Source: Zygnema cylindricum (Eukaryota; Streptophyta; Zygnematophyceae; Zygnematales; Zygnemataceae). From it: DNA of 64,000 nucleotides. Shown here in pieces: positions 20,976-32,039 of the stretch. The DNA is taken from positions 404,552-468,551 of the forward strand of contig JBBHKE010000339.1 in the NCBI GenBank assembly GCA_037447655.1. Reading direction: 5' to 3'. Position numbers and translations under genes: made by a program. How positions within the stretch are numbered: position 1 is the first letter of the stretch; the number at the start of each line of letters is the position of its first letter. The notes under the pieces were generated by a model. That model saw only the letters and a list, made by a program, of their open reading frames with translations. It was not told where the DNA came from and ran no database searches.

Positions 20976-21605
20976 TGTTGTTTTTGGAAAGCTTTCAGTC
21001 TCAGCAAATTAGTAGGACGACATAAAGGTAGTAATTTGTAGCGTAAGTTTCATAAGGATATGCGTCATCACTTGAGGACAACACAGCTGCTATGCATACA
21101 AAGCACCACAGCAACGTAGCTGCTGTGCAGACAGAGCAGCGCAGCTGACACAGCAGCGCAGCTGCTATACAGACAGAGTAGCGCAGCTCCTATGCAGATA
21201 GAGCACTGCAGCTGCGAAGCTGCGACGCAGATAGGACAAACGCAGCTGTGGTTACTTTGGATATGATCCGTACAGACAACGCAGCTGCTCCTATGTTGGA
21301 TATGATTCGGTACGCAACACCGCAGCTGCGTTTGATATGAATCAGGTCAACGGACCTCAACTTAGTGGGTAGCTAAGTGGTAGCATAGTGGTAGCTCAGT
21401 GGTAGCTTAGTGGTAGCTTAGTGGTAACTTGACAGATTAGTATTAGCCTAGTAGATTGACGTACCTCTCAGGTACACTGGTATTGCCAGTACAACACAAG
21501 TATAAGACTTAAAACTCAAAATACATCTTGTATCCAGACTTCCAAGTAGTAAAACTGAAGTCATTTTTTGGGAAACTTCTGAGTATTATATCTTGAGTGT
21601 TGTGT
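20976..21605 (+). mobile_element. LTR of family D, 3'-truncated
   Basis: Starts TGTTGTTTTTGGAAAGC and follows the copia D 3' LTR through TCTCAGCAAATTAGT, GTCATCACTTGAGGACA and a GCGCAGCTGC-rich block (21,065-21,330) to CCAGACTTCC and ATATCTTGAG. It ends near 21,605, short of the D1 end. A run of GGTAGCTTAGT phrases lies at 21,365-21,430. Confidence 0.72.
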
Positions 21606-21984
21606 CATGGTGCATTTCAAGTACTCGACCGGGTGACATGAGAAAAGGTCATCTAATGTGTAGGATGCACAAAAGGGAAGCATAAAAAGAAGCCTCATCC
21701 AATGAAAGATCTTCAATTTAAGAAGAATGCCCTTAAAACTTAGTCCATGAAGATCTTTGTGGGGACAAACATCTAGAAAATATTGAAAAAAAATAAATAT
21801 ATTATGGTGATAGTTGATGATTTTAGCTAAAAGACATGGGTGTATCTTTTAAAGGCTAAGTCAATCGCATTAGAGAGATTTAAAGAATTTGTAGTCATGG
21901 TTTAAAGAGAAAGTGAGAGGCATGTAAAGGTGGAAAGATCGGACAGTGGGGGTGAATTTCATGCCTTCGCAAGATATTGTAAGA
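21606..21984 (+). pseudogene. Copia G integrase, N-terminal part (left of B1 insertion)
   Basis: Decayed integrase: a zinc-finger end KGKHKKKPHPMKDLQFKKN-like phrase (about 21,660-21,725), then IMVIVDDF, KTWVYLLKAKSIALERFKEF and VERSDSGGEFHAFARYC, the core around the first two Asp residues. The frame is cut at 21,984 by copia B1 and resumes at 29,667. Confidence 0.75.
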
Positions 21985-23004
21985 TGTAGAAATTAATGGT
22001 TCCATTAGTATTTTCTAGGTCTTAAATGAAATGCAAAAAAGAAGCAGAGGCAGTGTGCCTGTAACTCCTCTCTTCAGCTCCCACACTTCTTGCGGTCACT
22101 GAAGCTTGAAGAGGGAGCTAGAGCCATGGCTGCCTGTGCTATCCAGAGAGAGACATGCAGTTGTTTTTAGTAGGCATACTAAAAGGTTACTTGAAAGACC
22201 TAGGATTTGATTGTGGTACCTATAGTCCGTCAAGTTAGATTGTAGCGGTTAGCTTTATCGTTTAAGTTTAGGACCAATGGTGACTACGTAAGGTTTGACA
22301 AATATTTAAATAGTTAGACGCGAACTAATTCATTTAACCGAAACTATATACGTTATGCATAGATACAGTTTTGTAAAGTACGGAGTACAGTACGGTTCTA
22401 AAACGGATACCGCACATTTAGTTTGAACAACGAAACAAATATCGCGCAATTATTTATGACGGCTACGATTAAAACTCGATTTTGATCGGAAGCCGTGAAG
22501 GATGCCGAGATCGCAGAATAAGTTTTTGGCAGTTTGCAGTCATCGCCACATCGGTTGATACGTGGCACAACCATATTCGATTATGGCATCTCTGGTTTTA
22601 CCGAAACGAATCCAAAAATAATATATGTCGCCTTGTTGGCCATGTCGTACAATGGCCGTACAAAAAGTACATCGACACCTGTACCTATCTGTACGATACA
22701 ATATTTTGATTGGTGCCGTACTTCAGTAGATAGAGTTTTAGAGAGAGATAGGACTTAGGAAAATTTGGTAGATAGGACCCTCTCTCCGAGAGAGCTTATA
22801 TACAAAAAATCAACTTTGACCCTCCATAACTTACTGCTCAGGGGAGAATACTCAGAGATTCTTTTTGCTATCGACTCGGTGGAGTCTTACCTTCACACGG
22901 GTGCAAATGGTCACAGTTTTTGTCTACCAGGATGGCAGTTATCTTTGCTGAAACACACAAGGGTCAGGGTTACTCTGTGGACCAATGGAGGTCTTAGAGT
23001 TATA
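21985..23004 (+). mobile_element. Copia B1 5' LTR
   Basis: Begins TGTAGAAATTAATGG and ends just before the primer-binding site at 23,005. It matches the 3' LTR 28,623-29,666 and the B2 LTRs throughout (GGTTTGACAAATATTTAAAT, ACGAAACAAATATCGC, TAGATAGAGTTTTAGAGAG, CTTACTGCTCAGGGGAG). A tRNA-like module lies antisense at 22,195-22,275. Length 1020 bp. Confidence 0.85.
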
Positions 23005-23016
23005 GGTTATGGGCCC
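23005..23016 (+). promoter_or_regulatory. Primer-binding site complementary to tRNA-iMet anticodon arm
   Basis: GGTTATGGGCCC directly follows the LTR. It is complementary to the anticodon loop region of plant initiator tRNA-Met (GGGCCCAUAACC), not to a tRNA 3' end, so priming by a tRNA half is implied. B2, B4 and E2 have the same site. Confidence 0.7.
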
Positions 23017-23922
23017 TCCCTCTAGGGTGCCCATCTTTAATGGAAATGGCTTCATATACAAGGAAAATATGATGATAGCAGCTGTATGTGAGAAAAGGTT
23101 TTGGGGAATAGTGAGTGGATGGATGATGCGTCCATCTAGTCTTGGCATTCCTCTAGGGTTTGAAGGAAGCTGATTCACCAGAGATGCAGATCCATCTCCA
23201 ACGGAGGAGACAAAAAAAGGGGAGGTGGTGGACAAAGGAAAGGAGAAAGAGACGATCACAGCGATATCAACTGGTTCGGCATTCATGTCACCTATTCCGA
23301 GGAACGAGGAGAATGATATCGATACCTAGGACTACAACAATATGGCGGCAAAGCACTTCATCCTCCGCCATCTTACTCAAGGGCTTGCATCCCTTCATTT
23401 TGAGGTAGAGAGAGCATCCGATCTTTGGGTGGCTCTCATAGAGATGTAGCAAAGTGGAACAATTCAACAACAACAATTGGCTGATCACAAAATTAATAGC
23501 TATGTATACAAAGGGGGGAAGATGTTGGATTTTTGCAATGAGCTTGCTTCACTTTTCATGGAACAACAGAGTGCTGGAAAAATAGAAAGTGAAAAAGTAA
23601 AGGTTTAACTGCTTGCTCATGAAGTTACTAGAGTAGTTAAAGAACATAGTCAATTGTGTGCAGGACTTGTTGGACTCGAGGTGGATATGGAATTCAGTGA
23701 TAGGGATCATTCTTGTTTAGGAGAATTAAATTGAGATCGGAACGGGAGGAAAGAGTGAGTAAGCCTTGGCAACTGGGACCGATTGGAGGAATAACGATTC
23801 CAAGAAATTGGTCAAAAATTATGGAAGGGGGGGGCAAAAAATCAGACTGACGAGTTCAAACCGATGGCTTCCAAGGGTTTGTGTCATTTTTGTAAGAAAC
23901 CAGGGCACTTTATGGAGGAGTG
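23005..23922 (+). pseudogene. Copia B1 gag
   Basis: Gag starts around the primer site: VMGPPSRVPIFNGNGFIY, then CEKRFWGIVSG, then in another frame MAAKHFILRHLTQGLASLHF and KMLDFCNELASLFMEQQ, and the zinc knuckle CHFCKKPGHFMEEC at 23,880-23,922. It assembles the particle in functional copies. Frameshifts and stops are frequent. The E LTR splits gag directly after the knuckle; the sequence resumes at 25,186 with CACTAAGTTAACC. Confidence 0.82.
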
Positions 23923-25185
23923 TGTTGTTTTGAAATGTTAGTTTCGTGCATACATGACATTTTATTCGTATGTAAGGTTGTGTGCGTACTCAATGTGATT
24001 TGTAATGCGTGAGTACCCACTAAGTTTAATGTGGAGGTTCGAATGTATTTGCGGATTGGGGGAGAAAACGTATGAATTACATTGGAACGTATGGTTTGCG
24101 TAAAGAGGAAATGGACGGCGGATCGCGAAGCGATCCGACGTTAGATAATCGACGAGGTTGAAATGGTACGTCGCACGTACCAAACATAATGGGACAAGTG
24201 GCATGTATGGAAAAAAGACGCCGCCGTTACATAGAATCTTTTTGGGACAGGTGTACCTTATTTTTGGCAGGCGCATTTATTGTAAAGGACAATGTCGCGG
24301 TACGAAGAAGATTTGGTCGTTTGACTTTGTTTCGTCATGTGGACTTTGGGACAACGTGGCGCGACATCGAGGGTGCCGAATAAGTGCTAGGAACGGCGGA
24401 CAAAGGTTGTCGTTAATTTCAAACTGGTGGAGACGCGAAATCGCGTCTATCACGCAATATTTATTTTTGGACGTTCCGGATTGTTTGACAAAATTTGAGG
24501 AGTTTCGTTGAGTGACTCAGCATGAGTCAGCATACGATTTTGTGAGATTGCGTGTACTTGTAAATGTCTGAAGCAACAATGTTTTGTCTTTATGTGTTTT
24601 AGTTATTAGTGTAGATTTACTCACTCTTACATATCTTGAATTATTCGGGTATACTAACACTAATAGAGGTAGCTGTTAGGTTGCGTACGGCAGGTATGCC
24701 TCCGTACATTTAGTAGTGGGCCTGAGTGTATATATTGTAGGACTTAGTCATTTCAGGACATAGGAACTTTTTGGACCAAACCTGTTTATGGTGATTTTTG
24801 GTAATTTTATATGAGGATTACTCTCAGATCTGTTGGCAAAATTATCTGAAATTCTGCATGTGTGTTCCTCTATTTTCCCATATTTTCAGGTCTATTTTGC
24901 GCCTGGTCTGTATTTTAGTTAATTGTGAAGTTAGTCTGTTTAATCAAAATTATGGCAGACTGTTTTTTCTGCAACTTTGACTAGATGATGTGATCAATCT
25001 GATAATTATTTTTGTCTGAAACTTTGTGACATTATTCTATATCCTATATAATATTTGTAAGTGTAGTTTCAGGTTGTTTTGTTAATTTTTTTTGGATTCT
25101 GTGTGTATCCAAAGTAGGCTGTTTTTGGGGTAGTCTGTGGTGCTTCCGAGGGTAAATCCATGGCTAAAAATGGCTATGGACAACA
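23923..25185 (+). mobile_element. Solo LTR of family E inserted in copia B1
   Basis: Starts TGTTGTTTTGAAATG and ends GGACAACA, so the ends are inverted TGTTG/CAACA. It is flanked by GAGTG (23,918-23,922) and AAGTG (25,186-25,190), a 5-bp target-site duplication with one change. Removing the LTR and one repeat restores B1 in register with B2 (ATGACGATGTGCACTAAG at 45,606). Length 1263 bp, the longest E LTR here; it shows that family E LTRs end in CAACA. Confidence 0.9.
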
Positions 25186-25730
25186 AAGTGCACTAAGTTA
25201 ACCAAGCTACGGTTAAAGGAGGGGTAAACCGGTGGACCCCGAGAGGAAAGAAAAATGCCCTTGTAACACAGGTACATGAGGCAGAATTCGAGGACGAGAA
25301 AAATGAGCTCCTATTGGATGAGGAGTTGGAGGCGAAAAACAAGGTCGAAATTCCACGAAAGCAGAAATGTGCTTTCGGTGGATTAAAAGTTGAAGCAGGC
25401 TGGATTGTAGATTCAAATGCTACCATACACATATGTAAGGATAAACACCTGTTCACTAAGATAAAAAAGATTCCCACCGTAGAGATAGAGTACGCGGATG
25501 GGAGGATAGTCACTACTACTTTTGTAGGATCAGTAGATCTGAAAGTGTTAGTAAAACAAAAAACATCCATTGGTACATTCTTCGATGTATTGTTTATTTT
25601 GGAGGTGAAAAAAATCCTCATCTCTACATCTGTATTAGATGATAAGGGTTTTGATAATAACACTTGGAAAGGAGTCTTTACTGCTAGTTTTATGGATGAA
25701 TTCTATTTCACTGCTGAAAAAGGTAGCTAA
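25186..25730 (+). pseudogene. Copia B1 protease
   Basis: The linker LLLDEELEAKNKVEIPRKQK precedes KCAFGGLKVEAGWIVDSNAT, the retropepsin site with Asp-Ser-Gly changed to Asp-Ser-Asn, then IHICKDKHLFTKIKKIPTVE and ADGRIVTTTFVGS. VLFILEVKKILISTSVLDD forms the second conserved strand pair. The open frame 25,314-25,730 is uninterrupted, but the changed active site suggests loss of function. Confidence 0.83.
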
Positions 25731-25739
25731 GTGATGTTT

Positions 25740-26820
25740 AGGCTGATTTAAAGAAATGAAAAGAAGAAACTTTATTATGCTGGTGTTCATGATATAATGT
25801 TGTGGCATAAGAGGCTTAGGTATGTGAATCTAGATAAGTTAAGAGAGATGAAAAAGTTGGGAGTAGTGGAAGGGATTCATTTCGTTGAGAGTGAGAATCT
25901 AAGTGATTGTACGGGATGTGCTCATGGTAAAGCACACAAGTTAACCTTCCCAAAAACTGCCACGTACAAGGGAGAAAAGATTCTAGATATAGTACACACG
26001 GATATTAGGGGACCGGTGAAAGTGCCTTCACCGTGGGGGAAGAGATTTATGATGACTATCTATGATGATTGGTATAGGTATTCTTGTGTTTATTTTTTAA
26101 ATAATAAGTTAGAAGCTCAAGAATGTTTTAGACAATATAAAGCATTCAGTGAAAAACTCCAAGGAATCCCAATCAAGAGAGTAAGGAGTGACAATGGTGG
26201 AAAGTATACCTCTAACCACTTTGAGGTCTTTCTAAGGGAAGATGGAGTCCAACACCAAAAGAAAGTTCTAGAAAACCAACAACAAAATGGGGTGGCTGAA
26301 AGATTAAATAGGATACTAAGTGATAGTGATAGAAGTATGTTGTCGGATAATAAGATAGAAAAAAGGTTTTGGGCCGAAACAATCAACTATGCTAATTACC
26401 TCAAAACTAGAGTTCATACTTTAGAGGTAAGGGCCAAACACCTTATGAGAGATGGACTGGCTCGAAACTTGACATATCTCACTTAAAGGTTTTCCGCAGT
26501 CAAGTGTTCAGTCTAGATATAGATCGGTCTAATTGAAAGCTAGATCCTAAAGGAAAACCAAGGTACTTATTAGGATATGACAATGATGTAAAAGGATACA
26601 CAATTGATGATCTAAAAAGGGAAGATATAATCTTAGTGAAGCATCTAGTATTTATGGATGAAGGAAAGTCGGTGGATCCTTTCAAGTATACAAAGTCAGT
26701 AAAAATCAGATTTGAGTCTAAAATTTTGATGACTTTGAGCTTCCTAACTATCCAAGTTTCAGAGAAGATGACATTCTTACATGTACAAATCAGACCGAGG
26801 AAGACTCGGCAACGGAAACT
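25740..26820 (+). pseudogene. Copia B1 integrase
   Basis: The gag-pre-integrase segment LWHKRLRYVNLDKLREMKK is followed by CTGCAHGKAHKLTFP (zinc-binding Cys pair). The catalytic core has ILDIVHTDIRGPVKVPS (first Asp), VRSDNGGKYTSNHFE (second Asp) and QQQNGVAERLNR (Glu), all present in one frame 25,797-26,486. After a stop, the C-terminal part continues with KGKPRYLLGYDNDVKGYT and EDIILVKHLVFMDEGKSVD. It is among the most complete copia integrase cores in the window. Confidence 0.88.
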
Positions 26821-26823
26821 CCT

Positions 26824-27870
26824 ATGACAACTCTACCCAAAGCGGAAGACGTGGTGGGAATTGATTTAGAATCGAAGGAGAGGGGAGAAGTCGAGATTGT
26901 TCGAAAGAACCCACGGAAACCATCTATTGCGGCCACATATTTTGAGGGAGGAAGGAGATGTAGCAAAAGGTTGCAAGAAAAACAAGTTAATAACAAGGTA
27001 ACAAAACTATCTCATCCGGATGAACCTCAGACTTATGAAGAGGCGATGAATTGTCCAGAAAGGAACCGGTGGAAGACAACCATCAATGAGGAGATGTCAT
27101 CAATTATGGTAGCCAACACTTGGGAGCTGGTGGATTGTCCATCTAACCGAAAAACCACTCGGTTGTAAGTGGGTGTTCAAATAAAAAACAGAACCCAGAT
27201 AACAGCATTGAGTGCTACAAGGCCTGGTTAGTGGGAAAAGGATTTACACAGAAAGAGGGAATTGACTACGAGGAAACCTTTGCCCCAGTCGTCACATTTC
27301 CCTTCATCCGCATACTTCTCAGTCTAGGAGCAGTCGAAGACATGGAGGTGCACTAGATGGACATCAAGACAACCTTTTTGCATGGATAATTGAAAGAGGA
27401 GATCTTCATGCGACAACCCTAAGGATTTGTGGAGCAAGGAGAGGTGAGTAAGGTATGCCGACTGATTAAATCTCTTTATGGTTTGAAAGAGGCGCCTGGA
27501 CAAAGGAATAAGAAGCTTGATGAGTTTCTTACTGGTCTAGGATATATCCGGATCAGCTCAGATCACTTAATCTATGTTTTTCAAAATGAGGAGGGTGTTA
27601 TTTTTATTGGAATTAATGTTGATGATTTGCTTGTTTTATGTAAATCAATGGATAAAATTAATAAACTGAAAACCAATCTTAAGGGGAGATTTGAGATGAT
27701 GGATAAGGGGGAGGCAAAATTTATTTTGGGAATTCAAGTAGAAAAAGATCGAGAATGAAAGATTATAATACTGACTTAGAAAGAAGCAATAGGGGACATG
27801 TTGAAAAAAATTCAAATAGATAAGGCTTATAGTTGTACAACTCCAATGGAGTTAAAGAAAGGAAGTGAGG
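26824..27870 (+). pseudogene. Copia B1 linker and reverse transcriptase
   Basis: A Glu/Arg-rich linker with GGRRCSKRLQEKQ leads to RT: HPDEPQTYEEAMNCPERNRW, NTWELVDCPSN, KAWLVGKGFTQKEGIDYEET, PFIRILLSLGAVEDMEVH, IKSLYGLKEAPGQRNKKLDE and the catalytic block INVDDLLVLCKS, where the usual Tyr of YVDD is Asn. It ends GEAKFILGIQVEKDRE and CTTPMELKKGSEG. Four or more stops plus a shift near 27,170. Confidence 0.87.
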
Positions 27871-27924
27871 GGAGTGTGGAAGAAGGAGTCATAATCTTAG
27901 ACAAAGAATTAGGTCTTGAAAAAC

Positions 27925-28610
27925 ATGAGTTCATGTAGAATATCCCATACAAACAAGAAGTGGGAAGCCTAATCTATTTTATAAATTGTACCTGGCCGAA
28001 TTTAGCTATAGCTGTAGGAGTGCTGAGTAGAAGTCTAAATACTCCCAGTAAGAGATATAAGGAGGCAGCTAAAAGAGTCGTTAAATATTTGATAGGAACA
28101 AGGGATCTATGGTTGCATTTGGGTGGGGGGAATTCTGACATCACTACTTCGAGTGATGCCAGTTATGGTGATGCTTCGATGAGGAGATGTACTTCTGAAT
28201 ATGTATTATGTGTGGGTGATGGGGCTTGTTGCTGGAGTAGCAAATAACAAAAGGTCATTGCTTAGTCCACCATCGAGGCTAAGTATATGGCCTCTTGCTT
28301 TGCTATAAAAGAACTGATGTGGGTCAAGTCTTTCCTTTGTGAGCTTGGTCACCTTAAGAGTGGAGTGAAGAAATTTTTTTTGTGATAATCAGGCAGCAAT
28401 CCCTATTGCTGCCAATCCTAAACATGATTTTAAAGCCAAAAAAATGGACATTAGACTCAGCTTTGTTAGAGAGAAGGTAGAAAACAAATTTATCAGTTAG
28501 AGTAGAGACTTGATAGCGAGATGGTAGTAGATATGATGACCAAACCTGTGCCTTCTCCTAAGCTAATTTTTTGCAAAGAGAAGTGTGGTCTGAAATAAAA
28601 GAGTGACTAG
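27925..28610 (+). pseudogene. Copia B1 RNase H
   Basis: VGSLIYFINCTWPNLAIAVG, RVVKYLIGTRDLWLHLGG, ITTSSDASYGDASMRRCTS (catalytic Asp), GACCWSSK, then STIEAKYMASC (catalytic Glu) and MVVDMMTKPVPSPKL. Stops at 28,246 and 28,264 and a frameshift near 28,375 inactivate it. The polypurine tract AAAATAAAGGAG is at 28,611-28,622. Confidence 0.87.
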
Positions 28611-28622
28611 AAAATAAAGGAG

Positions 28623-29666
28623 TGCATAAATTAATGGTTCTTTTAGGATTTTCTAGGTCTCAAATGAAATGTAGAAAAGAAGCTGAGGCGGTGTGCCTCT
28701 AACTCCTATCTTCAGCTCCCACACTTCTCGCAGTCACTCAAGGTTAAAGAGGGAGCTAGAGCCATGGTTGCGTGTGCTCTCAAGAGAGAGACAGGCAGTT
28801 GTTTTAAGTAAGTTTACTAAAAGGTTACTTGACAGACCCAAGATTTGATCATTGTACTTGTCGTCCGTCAAGTTAGCCGGTAGCGGTTAGCTTTATCTTT
28901 CAAGTCTAGGACCAATGGTGACTATATAAGGTTTGACAAATATTTAAATAGTTAGACGCGAACTAATTCATTTAACAGAAACGATATACGTCATGCATAG
29001 ATACAGTTTTGTAAAGTACACAGTACGGTACGGTTCCGAAACGGATGCTGCGTTTTTTGTTCCGACCGCGAAACAAATATTGCGGAAGTATTTATGACGT
29101 CTACGATTGAAACGTGGTTTTGATCAGGTCCGGTAAGGATGTCTAGATAGCAAAAAAGGTTTTTGGCGGTTTGCGATCAATGCCACATCGATTGACACAT
29201 GATACAACCACATTGGATTACAGCATCTCCGTGGATTACAGGAACGAATCCAAATATAACATGTGTCGCCTTGTTTGCCATGTCCTACAATGGCCGTACA
29301 GAAAGTACACCGGCACGTGTACCTTTATTTACGACAGAGTATTAGGATTGGTGCATACTTTAGTAGATAGAGTTTTAGGGAGAGATAGGACTTAGAAAAA
29401 TTTGGTAGATAAGACCCTCTCTCCGAGAGAGCTTATGTACAAAGATCAACTTTGACCCTCCATAACTTATTATTGAGGGGTGGAAATTCAGAGATTCTTT
29501 TTGCTTTTAACACAAGGGAGTCTTGCCTTTAGGAGGTGTAGGTTGTCACAGTTTTTGTTTGCCAAGGTGGTAGTTATCTTTGGTGAAACACAAAGGGGTC
29601 AGGGTTATCCTTGAGGCTTTGTGTGAGCTGCTTACTCAGAGGACCAATGAAGGTCTCAGAGTTACA
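28623..29666 (+). mobile_element. Copia B1 3' LTR
   Basis: Starts TGCATAAATTAATGG after the polypurine tract and ends CTCAGAGTTACA. It parallels the 5' LTR along its length (1044 bp), with many substitutions, so B1 is old. Flanks TAAGA (21,980) and TCAGG (29,667) agree at three of five positions, but B1 clearly sits inside copia G because the G integrase resumes right after it. Confidence 0.85.
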
Positions 29667-30320
29667 TCAGGAGACACGGATTAAGCAACAATTCATCGAT
29701 TAAGCAGCAGTTCAATGCTTGTTATTCCCCACAATAGAATGAAATTGCAGAGAGGATGAATCAAACAATGCCAAAGGTGGTGCGGGCCATGCTCCATATG
29801 ACAAAATTCACACATCGTCTTTGGGGAGAAGCAATTAGGGCGGCTACTCATGTTACCCACCGGAGAATAAACTCGGCTTTGGGAAAAAATTGACCAAAGG
29901 AACTTTGGAGTGGACAACTGCTTACGGTAAAACACTAAAGGAATTAGGGATGTGAGGATATGGGGTATCTAGAGGAAAGAAACAAGAAGGGGAAGTTTGC
30001 AGCACAATCATGAGAAGGATACTTTGTGGGTTAGTGTGAGAACTCAATGCAATATTGGATTTTATAACCCCGCAACTAGAATGGTTCGAGAGTTTAGAAA
30101 TGTGAAGTTTAATGAAAACTTGGAATGGATGGCGAAAGAAGCTTATGAGTCTAAAAAGACTCAATATTACAAAGAGGAGAGTCATTATGAGAAGTTCGTA
30201 GGAGAGGAGGAGGAAAAGGAAGAAGTTTTCATAGAGGAAAGGACAAAGAAAAAGGTGAGATTTATAGAGAAGAATTTAGAGAAATTTTTGACGCCTAAGG
30301 TCACTAGCAACGAATCACAA
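29667..30320 (+). pseudogene. Copia G integrase, C-terminal part (right of B1 insertion)
   Basis: The frame resumes with IKQQFNACYSPQ, then NEIAERMNQTMPKVVRAML (catalytic Glu in A-E-R) and FTHRLWGEAIRAATHVTHR. The C-terminal region has NPATRMVREFRNVKFNEN, then a Glu-rich linker KEEVFIEERTKKKVRFIEKN. Together with 21,606-21,984 it forms one integrase split by B1. G differs from B and D, so it is a third copia lineage. Confidence 0.8.
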
Positions 30321-30905
30321 TGACAAAAGGTCATTAGTGAATCACCTACTTGCACTAACAACGTGACATCAAAAGAGACTCCCCTGGAGAACGAGGATGA
30401 TGAGAAGATTGAGAGTAGTGATTTGGATAAGGAGTTTTTAGAGGATGTACAAAGAAGTAAGAGATCAACAAGAGGAAAGGCGTCGAATTGATTCACATCA
30501 GGATTGCTATACAAAAAAGCAAACTAGGTACCAAAGGGCAATTTCCGAAATTAGAGAAGGAAGGGCGAAATCCTTTCTCTTATGAAAGGCAATTACAAAA
30601 AATCGTCCAACCGATCCTCAATCATATCAAGAGGCTCAAGACTCGAACGGATGGGAGGATAAGTAGAAAACTGGCGTTTATAAAGGAGTTTAATTTTGTG
30701 AAAGCAAATAGGTGTTTTGAAGAAGTAGACTTACCGGTTCGTAAGAAGGTGATAGTCTCAAAGTGGGTTTTAAAGACAAAGACAGGAGCCTCGGGAGAAA
30801 TTCTTAAGTATAAGGTAAAGTTACTATGCGAAGGCTTCCAACAGAAAGAAGGTAATGACTATTCAGAGACTTTTGCTATTGTAGTCAAGTTTGATTCCAT
30901 GGGTA
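30321..30905 (+). pseudogene. Copia G reverse transcriptase, N-terminal fragment
   Basis: After DVQRSKRSTRGK, the segment REFNFVKANRCFEEVDLP-like sequence leads to IVSKWVLKTKTGASGEILKY, then VKLLCEGFQQKEGNDYSETF and VVKFDSM. These are the first RT motifs (K-W-V-x-K, G-F-x-Q, D-Y-x-E-T-F). The fragment ends near 30,900; the catalytic Y-V-D-D part and everything after is missing. Confidence 0.75.
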
Positions 30906-31600
30906 ATTTTTCCATTGAATATTTTGTCTTCTTTTCAGGTGTTTAGTGTTCCATAGTTATGCCAATATTCCAGTATTTGTAGTTGTTTAACCAATTTCCC
31001 ATTCAGTTTGCTGAGGTTTCGTTGCATGCTATTATTGTAATCTATGAATACTTTGTAGCATCATTTTTTCAGAAGGTACACAAATAGATATTTAAAAAAA
31101 AAAAATCAAAAAGTACTGAAATTTGATTTCTAATCAACATTTGTTTAATATTGTAGATTAGTGAAACGTGCATGTGTTGGAGTTTTACACTTATTCAATA
31201 ATCATTAGAAAGAATAAGGTAAAAAACCACCAAAAAACATAAATCGGAAACATATACAACATAACAAACCAGATTGGGAAAAAATGTGAGAGTGATGTTC
31301 ATGAATATATAAATGAAATTACACATTCCGTTACATTTAAAAATCTCAAAGATAGTGACAAAAAAAGTAAATTCCCATTTCAAACTCCGGTAGTGCCCTC
31401 TTTACGAAATATTCACAAAGAAATACAACTGTGGAAAAAAAAGAAAAAAAAAAAAAAACATCTAAGATAGTGACCCAAAAAGTAAATTCCCATTTCAAAC
31501 TCCGATAGTGCCTTCTTTATAAAATATCCACGACTAAAATACAACTGCAGAAAAAAAAAAACTTGTGAAAAAAAGCTAATCTTTTGAAGCATACAACATA
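30906..31600. repeat. Noncoding AT-rich stretch with a tandem duplication of about 115 bp
   Basis: Two copies of AGTAAATTCCCATTTCAAACTC, followed by a conserved 60-70 bp stretch and an A-rich tract, start at about 31,345 and 31,462. Homopolymer A runs lie at 31,090, 31,436 and 31,550. I see no coding signal. Confidence 0.65.
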
Positions 31601-31607
31601 AATTTCA

Positions 31608-32003
31608 TTAATTTTCAACTTTCATTCTATCACTTTCAGTTCTATCACTACCACCATCGTCGGCTTTTTCATTTTCAAAGCTTTCTGTAATCACCATATT
31701 TTCTTCCCTTTCATCTTCCGTGTCCGTAACGTAGACTCTATTTCCATTCTGATCACTATTGCCTCCTTGCGAGACGTAATTACATAACACCTCCCTTATT
31801 GCTTCACCACGTATTTTAGCAGACCGACAAATTTTTGTTCGTCTTTCCACTTCCCCAGTATTTCGTAGTCGTTGTTCTTCGACTCGAGACCTACGAGATG
31901 GCTTTTTGCGAAATCCATTTAAATAATTGGCTTTCTTTTTTACACATATTTGTTTTGATTTGCTCCACACAGAAAGTGCAAAATTCAAAACGATGCTTCG
32001 CAA
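31608..32003 (-). CDS. Hypothetical 131-residue ORF, family unknown
   Basis: The minus-strand open frame reads a basic N-terminal part (KKKANYLNGFRKKPSRRSRV) and an acidic C-terminal part (DTEDEREENMVITESFENEK). No domain is recognised and no neighbour explains it. The composition is unlike the shadows of retroelement frames, but AT-rich DNA can produce such ORFs by chance. It may be a fragment of a transposon or host exon. Confidence 0.25.
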   Translation of the reverse strand: MRSIVLNFALSVWSKSKQICVKKKANYLNGFRKKPSRRSRVEEQRLRNTGEVERRTKICRSAKIRGEAIREVLCNYVSQGGNSDQNGNRVYVTDTEDEREENMVITESFENEKADDGGSDRTESDRMKVEN

Positions 32004-32039
32004 AGAATTTAATTCAGTTTGGTATTCTATTAAATATTT

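Noticed and set aside
26117-26386. Minus-strand ORF opposite the B1 integrase
   Set aside because: Lies wholly inside the recognisable integrase core on the plus strand.
30185-30514. Minus-strand ORF of 109 residues
   Set aside because: It is the shadow of the copia G integrase/linker frame; its Ser/Phe-rich product is the complement of a Glu/Lys-rich coding strand.
31608-32003. Confident host gene
   Set aside because: No domain, no splice pattern and AT-rich surroundings; kept only as a hypothetical ORF.
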